A stretch of 36,258 nt of DNA from a virus, in IMG/VR virus record IMGVR_UViG_3300020060_000018, positions 1-36,258 of that record. One strand, given 5' to 3'. The position numbers and the translations under genes are program-made. Positions 1-7,117 of the stretch are shown in pieces. The notes beneath the pieces are model-generated. The model searched no databases. It saw only the letters and a list, made by a program, of their open reading frames with translations, and was not told the origin of the DNA. Position 1 is the first letter of the stretch. Every line of letters begins with the position of its first letter.

Positions 1-888
1 CTCATCGGTCTCTCTACAGTCGCTCAGGTGCAGCGCCAAGGCGGCACAGCAGCATATATCGACACCGAGAAGGGTTTCCAGCAGGGCTGGGCAGAGCAAC
101 TTGGCATCAACATGTCTGAACTGATCCTGATCCAGCCGAAGGTTGCAGAGGTCGCACTCGACCAGATGGAAGTGCTCGTCCACAACGACGTAGATTATGT
201 TTGTTTCGACTCCATTGCTACCATGCTTCCTAACTCTGAGCGTGAACTACAACTGTCCGGCAAGGCCAACAACCAGCCAGCACGTATCGCCGCTCTGATG
301 GCTCTGTCTCTCCGCAAGCTTAACGCGGCCAACTCCAAGACAGCCATCTTGTGGGTAACTCAGATGCGCGATAACATCGGTGCCATGCCGATGCAGGCTA
401 AGACCATCAAGACTGGCGGCAAGTCAATCGAGTACTATGTATCACAATCTTTCGCTCTCAAGAAGGTCGGGTCCGTCAAGATGGATGTTCGATACTTCGA
501 CGGCGAGAAGAAGGATGTAATCGCCAAGAAGCAGGTAGGACAGAAGTTCCGTGCTGAGCTACTCAAGGCTCGCAATAAGAGCCCGTTTGACATTCAGCAC
601 CTCATCTTCGACTATGCTTCCGGCAAGGTTGATCAGGCTACTTATCTCATGGCACAGGGCCTTGAGCTTGGTCTAGTCGATACTTCCGGCTCCTGGTGGA
701 CTTACACTGATGTAGATACAGAAACGGGAGAGGTAATTGGGGAGCACAAGGCTAACTCCAAGGACAACTTCCATGACCTTCTTGAGACTACTCCAGAGGC
801 GTATAATTCTATTATGGACAAGGTTTGTGCCAAGTACGGACTCGACAAGGAGTCTTACGCTTACTACGCCCCGAAGGAACTTGTATGA
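1..888 (+). CDS. RecA/UvsX-like recombinase, 5'-truncated by window edge
   Basis: Strand-exchange ATPase for phage recombination and repair. The reading frame is open from base 1, so the gene begins outside the window and its Walker A segment is missing; the GTG at 28 lies inside the RecA fold and is not a credible start. Visible features are a RecA-like strand (AAYIDTEKGF), a Walker B-type segment (VDYVCFDSIATMLP, about residues 56-69 counted from the GTG at 28) and a RecA-like core C-terminal region ending in GLVDTSGSWWTY. It overlaps the next gene by ATGA. RadA/KaiC-type ATPases are the alternative, but the order of motifs fits RecA best. Confidence 0.9.
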   Translation, partial: LIGLSTVAQVQRQGGTAAYIDTEKGFQQGWAEQLGINMSELILIQPKVAEVALDQMEVLVHNDVDYVCFDSIATMLPNSERELQLSGKANNQPARIAALMALSLRKLNAANSKTAILWVTQMRDNIGAMPMQAKTIKTGGKSIEYYVSQSFALKKVGSVKMDVRYFDGEKKDVIAKKQVGQKFRAELLKARNKSPFDIQHLIFDYASGKVDQATYLMAQGLELGLVDTSGSWWTYTDVDTETGEVIGEHKANSKDNFHDLLETTPEAYNSIMDKVCAKYGLDKESYAYYAPKELV

Positions 889-1031
889 CCAAGGACAAGA
901 AGAAGTCCAGCAAGAAAGATAAGAAGAAGGAGCCGGAGTACGTTCGCAACTCTGGTCCGGATTGGCTGGCAGATCGTGTGCCGGTCGAGAAGGAACAGCC
1001 AGAGTTAGAGTTCAAGGGCTTCAAGTGGTAA
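885..1031 (+). CDS. Small lysine-rich protein
   Basis: 48-residue protein whose ATG overlaps the recombinase stop codon (ATGA), so translation is probably coupled. The first 16 residues are mostly Lys with Ser and Asp (MTKDKKKSSKKDKKK), followed by a short acidic/aromatic tail. The charge could suit contact with nucleic acid or with the recombinase, but no family is recognised. The call rests on the tight overlaps on both sides and absence of any competing gene. Confidence 0.6.
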   Translation: MTKDKKKSSKKDKKKEPEYVRNSGPDWLADRVPVEKEQPELEFKGFKW

Positions 1032-1345
1032 GCGGAGTCCCTTGGAAAACTGTGACGCCTTCCGTACGTGGCGGCCAGACTGAGAAGATCGTGGCTAAAC
1101 GTATGGGGGCTCGGCTACATGCAGCTTCCGGCTCAAAGGTCGAGAAGGATGACTTCTCTACTGAAGACGCCGTAATCGAGTTCAAGAACCCGAACAAGAC
1201 GCACACTATCCAGGGCTCCAAGCTGGCAGACCAGTTCGTCCGTGCAGCCAAGCAAGGCAAGTCAGCTATGTACACAATCTACTTTGAAGATTTCGATATC
1301 ACACTGGAAGGGACGATTACCCGTGGCCTCCCGAAAAGAGATTGA
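1025..1345 (+). CDS. Small PD-(D/E)XK nuclease, Holliday-junction-resolvase-like
   Basis: 106-residue protein starting at a GTG that overlaps the preceding gene by 7 bases; an upstream in-frame ATG at 962 would overlap far more. The layout matches compact archaeal-Hjc/VRR-type nucleases: Glu20 in an N-terminal helix, a GSKVEKDDF segment with Asp42/43, then IEFK giving Glu52-x-Lys54, followed by a helix with LADQFVRAAKQGK and a final strand. Its place next to a RecA-like recombinase supports a role in recombination or branched-DNA processing. The fold is inferred from motif order only; substrate is unknown. Confidence 0.6.
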   Translation: MVSGVPWKTVTPSVRGGQTEKIVAKRMGARLHAASGSKVEKDDFSTEDAVIEFKNPNKTHTIQGSKLADQFVRAAKQGKSAMYTIYFEDFDITLEGTITRGLPKRD

Positions 1346-1778
1346 TTACGAGAATATCAAGACGTGGACTGAGAAGTTCCACTCGAACAACACGTTCAAG
1401 CAATACCACGATGTAGACTTCCCAGTCGAATTCTTTGATGAGGAAGACATCCTACCAATCGGTTTCCCCGAAGATTGGCTAACAGAAGATATGTATAAGC
1501 CTACACTTATACATGGCACCCGAGATGACGAGTCTCACAAAGTAACCAGGAACAGGAGCGCTATGGCCAGAAAGCACGAGTACGACCCCAACGTTCCAAA
1601 ACTGGACAAGAAGGGTGTCTTGACGTGGGGAGCAGTTCGTGTTAGCCTCGTAGGTACTGACAACGAAGGCAATCAGATCCTGAGCATCCGCAAGGGGGCA
1701 GGAGAGCCAATCTATATGCGTTTCAGTCTGACACAGACTGAACTACGTAGAGGAGGGAAGAAGGCACAGTGGAAGTAA
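1323..1778 (+). CDS. Hypothetical protein, possibly two fused parts
   Basis: 151 residues from GTG 1323, overlapping the nuclease gene by 23 bases. The N-terminal half is acidic and aromatic (VEFFDEEDILPIGFPEDW). The C-terminal half from MARKHEYD (ATG at 1563) looks like a compact beta-rich domain. That internal ATG is preceded by an AGGAG-like sequence a few bases upstream, so a 71-residue protein may be made as well or instead. No family recognised. Confidence 0.55.
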   Translation: MASRKEIDYENIKTWTEKFHSNNTFKQYHDVDFPVEFFDEEDILPIGFPEDWLTEDMYKPTLIHGTRDDESHKVTRNRSAMARKHEYDPNVPKLDKKGVLTWGAVRVSLVGTDNEGNQILSIRKGAGEPIYMRFSLTQTELRRGGKKAQWK

Positions 1779-1981
1779 GACACATACTCAGAATCTGTCC
1801 TGGTTGCGGCCAGGACAGTAGCATGGATGTAGACGCAGAGCACTATTTTCAGTGGACCATCAATGAGGTCCTTCTCCAAGACGCCTTCCCAGAGCTAGAT
1901 GCGGACGAGCGAGAACAACTTCTTACCGGCTTCCACAAGCTGTGCCTAGAAAGTATGCTCGCGGACCCTGAAAAGCATTGA
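1769..1981 (+). CDS. Small acidic protein with one CxxC
   Basis: 70 residues from GTG 1769, with AGGAGGG about 10 bases upstream and a 10-base overlap with the preceding gene. The N-terminus contains CPGCGQD, a single CxxC knuckle, and the rest is acidic and predicted helical. Only two further ligands could come from His or the later Cys, so metal binding is uncertain. Function not recognised. Confidence 0.6.
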   Translation: MEVRHILRICPGCGQDSSMDVDAEHYFQWTINEVLLQDAFPELDADEREQLLTGFHKLCLESMLADPEKH

Positions 1982-1991
1982 CAGGCACCAA

Positions 1992-2029
1992 CTGACCCTG
2001 TAGCGTTGGAAACAACGAGCAGGGTTCAG
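1992..2029 (+). other. Intergenic RNA hairpin
   Basis: CTGACCCTG (1992-2000) pairs with CAGGGTTCAG (2020-2029) with one bulged T, enclosing a second small stem CGTT (2004-2007)/AACG (2014-2017) around GGAAAC. It is not followed by a T run, so it is a poor intrinsic terminator. It lies just upstream of the ribosome binding site at 2040-2045 and could be an mRNA-stabilising or processing element. A TTGACA at 1978-1983 lies immediately upstream but lacks a good -10. Confidence 0.5.
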
Positions 2030-2049
2030 TCATTTACGGAGGGAGAGAC

Positions 2050-2244
2050 ATGCAGATCATTGGAGATGTAATCGGTCCGGACAAGATCTATCTTTACGGC
2101 AAGATGAATGATAACCTACTTGACCTGGGAGAGGTTGAGCGCATGGAGGATGGCTTCTGGTATTTCGCCGAGCCGTACTCTGAGCTTCCCTCGATGGCCA
2201 TCTGGGCTGTTGCCGGATACCTGTACAAGATTAACCACAGTTAA
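2050..2244 (+). CDS. Small hypothetical protein
   Basis: 64 residues with a strong ribosome binding site (GGAGGGAGAGAC before the ATG). The sequence alternates hydrophobic and aromatic residues (MQIIGDVIGPDKIYLYG; FWYFAEPY), suggesting a small beta fold. No motif recognised. It is followed closely by the RNA ligase gene, which has its own SD, and may be in the same transcript. Confidence 0.65.
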   Translation: MQIIGDVIGPDKIYLYGKMNDNLLDLGEVERMEDGFWYFAEPYSELPSMAIWAVAGYLYKINHS

Positions 2245-2257
2245 GGAGAAGAGAGAC

Positions 2258-3553
2258 ATGAAGCTAGAAGCGCCAGAGAATGCTAACTACGCGGCTACGG
2301 TCGTGGAATTGAAGACCATCGTTGAACTAGATGGCTGCGACAACGTAAACGGTGCCAAGTTTTCGGGATATCAAGCTATCCTGAGTAAGGATCATCAGCC
2401 AGGAGAGCTTGGGGTATACTTCTCTGCCGAGACCCAGTTGTCAGAAGAGTTTGCTTCATTCAACAACCAGTACCGGGACGAGAATCTTAACAAGGACAAG
2501 ACCAAGAGCGGCTACCTTGAGAACAATCGCCGCGTCAAAGCGCTGAAGTTCCGTGGTCACGAGTCCAATGCTCTCTGGTTTCCGATCGAGTCTCTGAGCT
2601 ACATCAAGGGATACAAGGAGCTACAGCCCGGCGACACATTTGACAAGCTTGGCACTCATGAGATCTGCAAGAAGTACACCCTTCCCGTGAAGCAGAGCCA
2701 GAACAACTTGGCCAAGAACAAGGTCAAGTCTTTCTCTCGCGTTGACAAGCAGTTTTTCCCTCTCCATTTCGATACTGACCAGTATTTTAGGAACTCGCAC
2801 ACTGTGCCTGCTGACCGTGAGGTTGTCGTCACACAGAAGATCCACGGGACCTCAGTCCGCATCGCAAACACCCTGGTCGCCCGCGAGCTTAACTGGAAGG
2901 AGAAACTGGCCAAGCGGTTCGGCGTGCCTGTCAAGGAGACCGAGTACGATCTAATCTTCGGCTCACGTCGAGTTACCAAAGACATCAACAACCCGAACCA
3001 GCAGCACTTCTACGCCGCTGACGAGGCAGGTTACGATCTCTGGACTCAGGTCGGCAAGGAGGTAGGTGACGTTCTCCCACAGGGCTATATTTTGTACGGC
3101 GAGATCATCGGTTGGACCAAGGACGGCGGGGCCATTCAGTCCGGCTACACTTACTGCCTGCCTCAGGGTACCCACGAGCTTTACGTCTACCGCATCGCTC
3201 AGATCAACCCTCAGGGGCGCTCTGTTGACCTATCCTGGGATCAGGTAGTCGAGTTCTGCGAGGACAATAACTTGAAGTCTGTGCCCGAGCTTTGGCGTGG
3301 ACCTCACTTCGAGTTCAAGGCAGAGACTTGGCTGGATGTGCGTTACCACGACGGCCTTGGCTTGGAGAACGCCCTTCCTCTTGAGAAGAGCACGAAGAAG
3401 AACCCGATCGTTGACGAAGGCGTTTGCATCCGCGTCGAGGGTCTGGTACCGTACGTGCTGAAGGCAAAGAGCCCAGTCTTTTATGAGTACGAGACTAAGC
3501 AGCTTGATACAGGCGAAGCAGACCTAGAGTCAGCCGAAGCAGAGGAGGTTTAA
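2258..3553 (+). CDS. RNA ligase, Rnl5/DraRnl-like architecture
   Basis: 431-residue ATP-dependent RNA ligase. Start ATG 2258 has AAGGAGAAGAGA upstream; a longer frame to 2108 overlaps the preceding gene and is rejected. The nucleotidyltransferase motifs are visible: motif I TQKIHGTSV with the adenylated Lys194, LYGEIIGW (motif III region), EGVCIRVEG (motif IV) and LKAKSP (motif V). About 180 residues precede motif I, and they include an RVKALKFRG...LWFPI segment typical of the N-terminal OB-like domain of DraRnl-type ligases. It abuts the end-healing kinase-phosphatase, forming an RNA repair pair like T4 Pnkp/Rnl1 in logic, which would restore tRNAs cut by host anticodon nucleases. Exact ligase subfamily is inferred. 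Confidence 0.9.
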   Translation: MKLEAPENANYAATVVELKTIVELDGCDNVNGAKFSGYQAILSKDHQPGELGVYFSAETQLSEEFASFNNQYRDENLNKDKTKSGYLENNRRVKALKFRGHESNALWFPIESLSYIKGYKELQPGDTFDKLGTHEICKKYTLPVKQSQNNLAKNKVKSFSRVDKQFFPLHFDTDQYFRNSHTVPADREVVVTQKIHGTSVRIANTLVARELNWKEKLAKRFGVPVKETEYDLIFGSRRVTKDINNPNQQHFYAADEAGYDLWTQVGKEVGDVLPQGYILYGEIIGWTKDGGAIQSGYTYCLPQGTHELYVYRIAQINPQGRSVDLSWDQVVEFCEDNNLKSVPELWRGPHFEFKAETWLDVRYHDGLGLENALPLEKSTKKNPIVDEGVCIRVEGLVPYVLKAKSPVFYEYETKQLDTGEADLESAEAEEV

Positions 3554-4473
3554 TGGTTAAGTTGATCCTGACTAGGGGTTATTCCGGCAGCGGCAAGACC
3601 TCGTACGCCAAGGACTGGCTGTCGTATGACTCAGAGAACCGACTGCGTACTAATCGTGACGATCTCCGAGAGTCACTGTTCAATCAACAAGGTGTACTGT
3701 CACAGGACAAGGAAGGTATCGTCACGTCTGTCCAACGCAGTGTCGCCAAGAAGGCTCTCCAGCAGGGCAAGGATGTTGTCTGTGATGATACCAACCTTGT
3801 CCGCAAGTACGCCGTGGAGTGGGCTAACCTGGCTCAGGAGGTTGGCGCAGAGTTCGAGGTCGTTGACTTCAAGACTCCTCTCGAAGAATGCCTACGTCGC
3901 AACCTTGAGCGTGCTAGCATCTATGAAGGTCGTTTCGTGCCAGAGGATGCCATTCGTAAGCAGGCTGCTCGGTTCCCATTCAAGCAGTGGGGTACTATCG
4001 TGGCTAAGGAAGGCGTCAGTACCTTCGAGGTAGTTCCGTACGAGCGCGCTGGCATGATGCCTGTCTACCTGGTGGATGTTGATGGTACTGTCGCACAAAT
4101 GGGCGACCGGAGAGGGCCGTTTGATTGGGACAAAGTAGGTCTGGACACACCACGAATGGATGTGATTCGCGTTGTCAATGAACTGTCTAACAATGCAGAG
4201 ATTATCTTCCTTTCTGGTCGTGACGGTAGCTGCTACGCCGAAACACTCGAATGGTTGTCCAATTATACTTTCCTCCTTGACGCACCTATAGAGCTGTACA
4301 TGCGGACAGAAGGTGACATGCGTCCTGACTATGTGGTAAAGTATGAACTCTTCAACCAGCATGCTCGTCATCACAATATCAGAGGCGTTTTTGACGATCG
4401 GCCGATGATGAATCGCCTGTGGAGGAAACTAGGTATTACGACATTTGATGTTGGTGATGGAGTGGAGTTTTAG
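3553..4473 (+). CDS. Polynucleotide 5'-kinase/3'-phosphatase (PseT-like)
   Basis: 306 residues; the ATG overlaps the ligase TAA by one base and follows GAGGAGG. The N-terminal kinase has the P-loop GYSGSGKT (residues 9-16, Lys15). The C-terminal HAD phosphatase has DVDGT (Asp175, Asp177), FLSGRDG and GVFDDRP. This is the domain order of T4 PNKP, and it would turn 2',3'-cyclic phosphate and 5'-OH RNA ends into ligatable ends for the adjacent ligase. The last 18 residues (LWRKLG...GDGVEF) are matched by an orphan copy at 5427-5483 downstream of an inserted endonuclease gene, so the present 3' end may be a replacement brought in with that insertion. Confidence 0.93.
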   Translation: MVKLILTRGYSGSGKTSYAKDWLSYDSENRLRTNRDDLRESLFNQQGVLSQDKEGIVTSVQRSVAKKALQQGKDVVCDDTNLVRKYAVEWANLAQEVGAEFEVVDFKTPLEECLRRNLERASIYEGRFVPEDAIRKQAARFPFKQWGTIVAKEGVSTFEVVPYERAGMMPVYLVDVDGTVAQMGDRRGPFDWDKVGLDTPRMDVIRVVNELSNNAEIIFLSGRDGSCYAETLEWLSNYTFLLDAPIELYMRTEGDMRPDYVVKYELFNQHARHHNIRGVFDDRPMMNRLWRKLGITTFDVGDGVEF

Positions 4474-4475
4474 AC

Positions 4476-4495
4476 GATAGTTGTGATAAACTATC
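4476..4495 (+). repeat. Stem-loop before inserted endonuclease gene
   Basis: GATAGTT (4476-4482) and AACTATC (4489-4495) form a perfect 7-bp inverted repeat with a 6-nt loop. It occupies almost the whole gap between the PNK stop and the endonuclease ATG at 4500. There is no recognisable SD before that ATG, so this hairpin may limit its translation, as hairpins do in some phage homing endonuclease genes. Confidence 0.6.
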
Positions 4496-4499
4496 TTAC

Positions 4500-5183
4500 A
4501 TGACATATAACAGATTAAGTGAAGAAACTATCCAAGAAATTTATCGGCTAAACGAAAAAGGTCTGAGTAATCGCGCCATTGCCCGAGAACTTGATGGAGT
4601 AGACAGATATAGAGTTGCTTATTGGCTCAAACAAAAAGGTAGAGAGTGCGCCAGGTATAGAGGAGGCCCGCCAAAACCTTATAATGAAACAAGTTCGTAT
4701 TGTGGTAAATGTAATAAGATTATACCTAACGATAAGTTTCCTTGGGTAATCAATAGTATTGACGGTCGCAAATTATCTTATTGCATGCAGTGTAGATATC
4801 AACAATCCAGGCAAAATTTAAATAGTACTCCTGTAAAGTTCTGGACGGCTAAAAGCAATGCGATTAGAAGCCGCGCTAAACGAGATGGTATTGACTTTGA
4901 TTTACCGTTAGAACTACTGATTAATTTGTGGGAAAAACAGAATCATAAATGTTTTTATACGGATATCACACTCGTTCCTACGATTGGTAATGGCAAAAGA
5001 CCAGATTCACCCTCTGTTGATAGAGTCAACTCATCTCTCGGGTATCTTAGTGGCAATGTAGTAATTTGTGCATCAAGGATTAACAGTATTAAGTACGATA
5101 TGACGATGACCGAAATGAAAGAATGGACGCCGGATTGGTATCAAAGATTGGTTAACGCAGGATTTGTTGAGGAGGTATTATGA
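4500..5183 (+). CDS. HNH-type (probable homing) endonuclease with HTH and zinc-finger
   Basis: 227 residues. Residues 1-45 resemble a resolvase-type helix-turn-helix (LSEETIQEIYRLNEKGLSNR...). Cys68/Cys71 and Cys95/Cys98 form a likely zinc site. Residues 150-200 hold an HNH-like core: CFYTD, SVDRVNSSLGY, GNVVICASRINSIK. The gene is clearly richer in A and T than its neighbours, lacks an obvious SD, and sits at the 3' end of the PNK gene, all marks of a mobile endonuclease. Its target is probably the PNK 3' region of relatives lacking the insertion (inference). The ATG start at 4500 is the first available codon after the hairpin. Confidence 0.85.
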   Translation: MTYNRLSEETIQEIYRLNEKGLSNRAIARELDGVDRYRVAYWLKQKGRECARYRGGPPKPYNETSSYCGKCNKIIPNDKFPWVINSIDGRKLSYCMQCRYQQSRQNLNSTPVKFWTAKSNAIRSRAKRDGIDFDLPLELLINLWEKQNHKCFYTDITLVPTIGNGKRPDSPSVDRVNSSLGYLSGNVVICASRINSIKYDMTMTEMKEWTPDWYQRLVNAGFVEEVL

Positions 5184-5419
5184 AGTATACACAAGATGAA
5201 TTTGGTCTGTATCATGTAGAAATGGGTCCGGAGGCCGATCGAACCAGATTTCCTGCCGACCATCTTATGGTAATCTACGACGATTACGATAACCCTATTC
5301 AGGTGAAGGTCCACTCAGTAGTTGACCACTTAGTTGGTGGAGGATTCACTGTTAGATGTACTACTTATTTAGACAAAGACGAACGTGAGGTTTCAGACAG
5401 CGTAAATTGGGACAAATAA
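5180..5419 (+). CDS. Small hypothetical protein in the inserted segment
   Basis: 79 residues, ATG overlapping the endonuclease stop (TTATGA) with GGAGG upstream. It is acidic and beta-rich in appearance (ADHLMVIYDDYDNPIQVKVHSV). Like the endonuclease it is fairly A+T-rich, and it lies between the PNK stop and the orphan PNK tail, so it probably travelled with the endonuclease or was trapped between the two ends. No family recognised. Confidence 0.65.
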   Translation: MKYTQDEFGLYHVEMGPEADRTRFPADHLMVIYDDYDNPIQVKVHSVVDHLVGGGFTVRCTTYLDKDEREVSDSVNWDK

Positions 5420-5420
5420 G

Positions 5421-5483
5421 GTCAAGCTTTGGTTGAAGCTTGGACTAACCGTGTTCAATGTAGGAGATGGCACTGTATTCTGA
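5421..5483 (+). pseudogene. Orphan copy of the PNK C-terminus
   Basis: In the frame of 5421-5483 the DNA encodes VKLWLKLGLTVFNVGDGTVF and then a stop. Residues LW.KLG.T.F.VGDG..F match the last 18 residues of the PNK gene (4417-4473), about 12 of 18 identical, and both end at a stop at the same place. A stop codon at 5403-5405 closes the frame upstream and there is no start codon. At DNA level the two copies differ at many third positions, so this is not a recent duplication. It is best read as the original PNK 3' end left behind after an insertion carrying a foreign 3' end. Confidence 0.8.
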
Positions 5484-5516
5484 TTGACATGCACAACTAA
5501 AGAGAAGGGTGATAAC

Positions 5517-6368
5517 TTGTATAAATCAATGAAGCAACTTGTATTGAACGCTGATAATCCAGACCTCATCATCACACCGATGCTTAACCAGTATATGCTG
5601 GAGCATGGTGAGTTTATTGAGCCTTGGGCTCTCACGCGCGTTTTCGAGGAGCTAGAGAAGCCTGGCCGTAACAGGTCAGGCTCTTTCTCCGCGTCTGCTG
5701 CTGGTTCCTGCCTCCGCAAGCAGGAGCTAGGGTTTATCGGCGCGCCAGAGAAGTCAGTGCTCCCTGGCTACCAACTCAGCATCTTTACTCTCGGCACCTG
5801 GACGCACCGTATGTTGCAAGCCATTATGCTCAGTGCTAAGATCCTAGAAGACATCGAGATTCCGCTGGCATGGCCAAAGTACCAGGGGAAGGGCTCTGCG
5901 GACGGTAGAGGACATGTCTGGTGGGACCACGCTAAGTACCAAGGGCGAGAGTTTATCTTTGAAGGCAAGACAGTTTCTGCCCGTACCTGGGACAAGATGA
6001 CAGTAGAGATGAAAGCCGAGCATAGAAAACAGATCATCCGATACTGTCTCGTGTCCGGCATCCATCTCGCATCCTACTTCATGTTTGACAAAGGAAACAT
6101 CTCTGGTGGTGCTGGCTGGTATGAAATGGTTTTCGAGCCAACCAAGGAGGAGTTGGAAGAGTCCGAGGCCGAGCTTATCGAACTTAACCAAGCTGTAGCC
6201 GACAGAGAGTTACATGATTTACTGCCAGGATGTAAACTGAAGATAGGTACGGACTGGACGTACTGCGGATTCGGCAAGGGTTCTGGCCTCTGTCCAAAGG
6301 TCAAGTCGTGGGAAGATGCAGAAAGGAAGACTCTTGAATCAAAAGCTACGGCTAACGAAGCCGATTAA
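5517..6368 (+). CDS. Cas4/RecB-like PD-(D/E)XK exonuclease with four cysteines
   Basis: 283 residues from TTG 5517, chosen because AGAAGGG lies 7-8 bases upstream; ATG 5529 is too far from it. Nuclease residues are Asp129 (SADG) and Glu149-x-Lys151 (FEGKT). One cysteine near the N-terminus (Cys65, GSCLRKQ) and three near the C-terminus (Cys239, Cys250, Cys259) reproduce the one-plus-three spacing of iron-sulfur-containing Cas4/AddB nucleases. It probably resects DNA ends for the RecA-like recombinase. No CRISPR array or other cas gene is present, so the role is phage recombination, not adaptation. Confidence 0.8.
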   Translation: MYKSMKQLVLNADNPDLIITPMLNQYMLEHGEFIEPWALTRVFEELEKPGRNRSGSFSASAAGSCLRKQELGFIGAPEKSVLPGYQLSIFTLGTWTHRMLQAIMLSAKILEDIEIPLAWPKYQGKGSADGRGHVWWDHAKYQGREFIFEGKTVSARTWDKMTVEMKAEHRKQIIRYCLVSGIHLASYFMFDKGNISGGAGWYEMVFEPTKEELEESEAELIELNQAVADRELHDLLPGCKLKIGTDWTYCGFGKGSGLCPKVKSWEDAERKTLESKATANEAD

Positions 6369-6741
6369 GTCTCTCCGCCCTGTCAAGCTGCCCGCTGGGT
6401 TGCCGACACCGGAAGAGATCCACACAGAGCTACAGCAGATGTTCGACGTGCTGATTGGCCGCTCTCCTGCACCTCTGAACAGAGACACACTCGACTTGAT
6501 GGAGATTGCAGACGCATTCTACATGCGCGCCACAGAGTTGACGTTTATCATCCACGCTCTGGAGCGGGAAGGAAAAGTCAAGCGGGGCGAGGTGTACTAC
6601 AAGGTACGTACTGGTGAGCTTGAGGACTTTCGTGACGCGTGTAAGCGCGCAGTAGAATTAGGCTCACGCCGCTTGACTGCTATGCAGTTGGAGCAAAACC
6701 AGATCACGCGGGGTCTCAGTTCCGAAGGACATGAAAAGTGA
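6316..6741 (+). CDS. Hypothetical helical protein
   Basis: 141 residues from ATG 6316, overlapping the nuclease gene by 53 bases. TTG 6334, which has AAAGGA about 6 bases upstream, is an equally good start and would give 135 residues. The central part (about residues 55-105) is helical and looks like a winged-helix-type segment (IADAFYMRATELTFIIHALE followed by KVKRGEVYYK). A DNA-binding role is possible but unsupported by a clear motif. Confidence 0.65.
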   Translation: MQKGRLLNQKLRLTKPIKSLRPVKLPAGLPTPEEIHTELQQMFDVLIGRSPAPLNRDTLDLMEIADAFYMRATELTFIIHALEREGKVKRGEVYYKVRTGELEDFRDACKRAVELGSRRLTAMQLEQNQITRGLSSEGHEK

Positions 6742-7046
6742 AAACGCAACTGCTTCCACTCATGATTGGCCTAGCTTTCGCCACAGTTGCCGTAGTCATG
6801 TACAGCCTTGACTGGGGGCTACCTTTCACGGTACTCTGTGTCCCGGTGTTAGTTATGTACGTCATCAAACTACAGACTGATATCGCGAATCTGAACGAGA
6901 ATTTAGCACTGACTCAGCAACATCTGATCGCCATTGCCAGCGCCACTAAAAAGGACTTCGAGTCGCTCGATGAGAGTCTGTCAGAGGATTTCCACGAAAT
7001 GGCAAAACTGATTGCGAACGAACGGTACGGCGACGATAACGATTGA
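6738..7046 (+). CDS. Small membrane protein with coiled-coil tail
   Basis: 102 residues from GTG 6738 overlapping the previous stop (GTGA), with GAAGGA upstream. Two hydrophobic helices (about residues 5-22 and 27-44) are followed by a helical segment rich in Leu, Glu and Asn (IANLNENLALTQQH) likely to form a coiled coil. The tail is acidic. A small inner-membrane protein among replication genes could anchor or modify host functions; no family recognised. Confidence 0.7.
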   Translation: MKTQLLPLMIGLAFATVAVVMYSLDWGLPFTVLCVPVLVMYVIKLQTDIANLNENLALTQQHLIAIASATKKDFESLDESLSEDFHEMAKLIANERYGDDND

Positions 7047-7050
7047 TAGC

Positions 7051-7080
7051 TTGACAAAACAAACAGCGCTGGTAGATAAT
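7051..7080 (+). promoter_or_regulatory. Promoter of the helicase gene
   Basis: TTGACA (7051-7056) and GATAAT (7075-7080) are separated by 18 bases, close to a vegetative consensus. It is the best promoter seen on the + strand and lies in a gap between genes, 37 bases before the helicase start. Confidence 0.75.
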
Positions 7081-7095
7081 ACACAAGATAGCGCT
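7065..7095 (+). promoter_or_regulatory. Two AGCGCT palindromes flanking the -10, possible operator
   Basis: The 6-bp palindrome AGCGCT occurs at 7065-7070 and again at 7090-7095, centres 25 bases apart, one within the spacer and one just past the expected transcription start. Such a pair could bind a dimeric repressor across the promoter, or pair as a loop. The small HTH protein encoded at 10219-10422 would be a candidate binder, but that is conjecture. Confidence 0.4.
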
Positions 7096-7117
7096 TACAA
7101 CCTAAGGAGGGTATACA

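Noticed and set aside
1978-2006. TTGACA at 1978-1983 as a promoter
   Set aside because: At 17 bases the -10 would be TAGCGT, matching the consensus poorly; kept only as a note under the hairpin.
5484-5516. TTGACA at 5484-5489 as promoter for the Cas4-like gene
   Set aside because: No acceptable -10 at 16-18 bases, and the sequence overlaps the orphan PNK stop.
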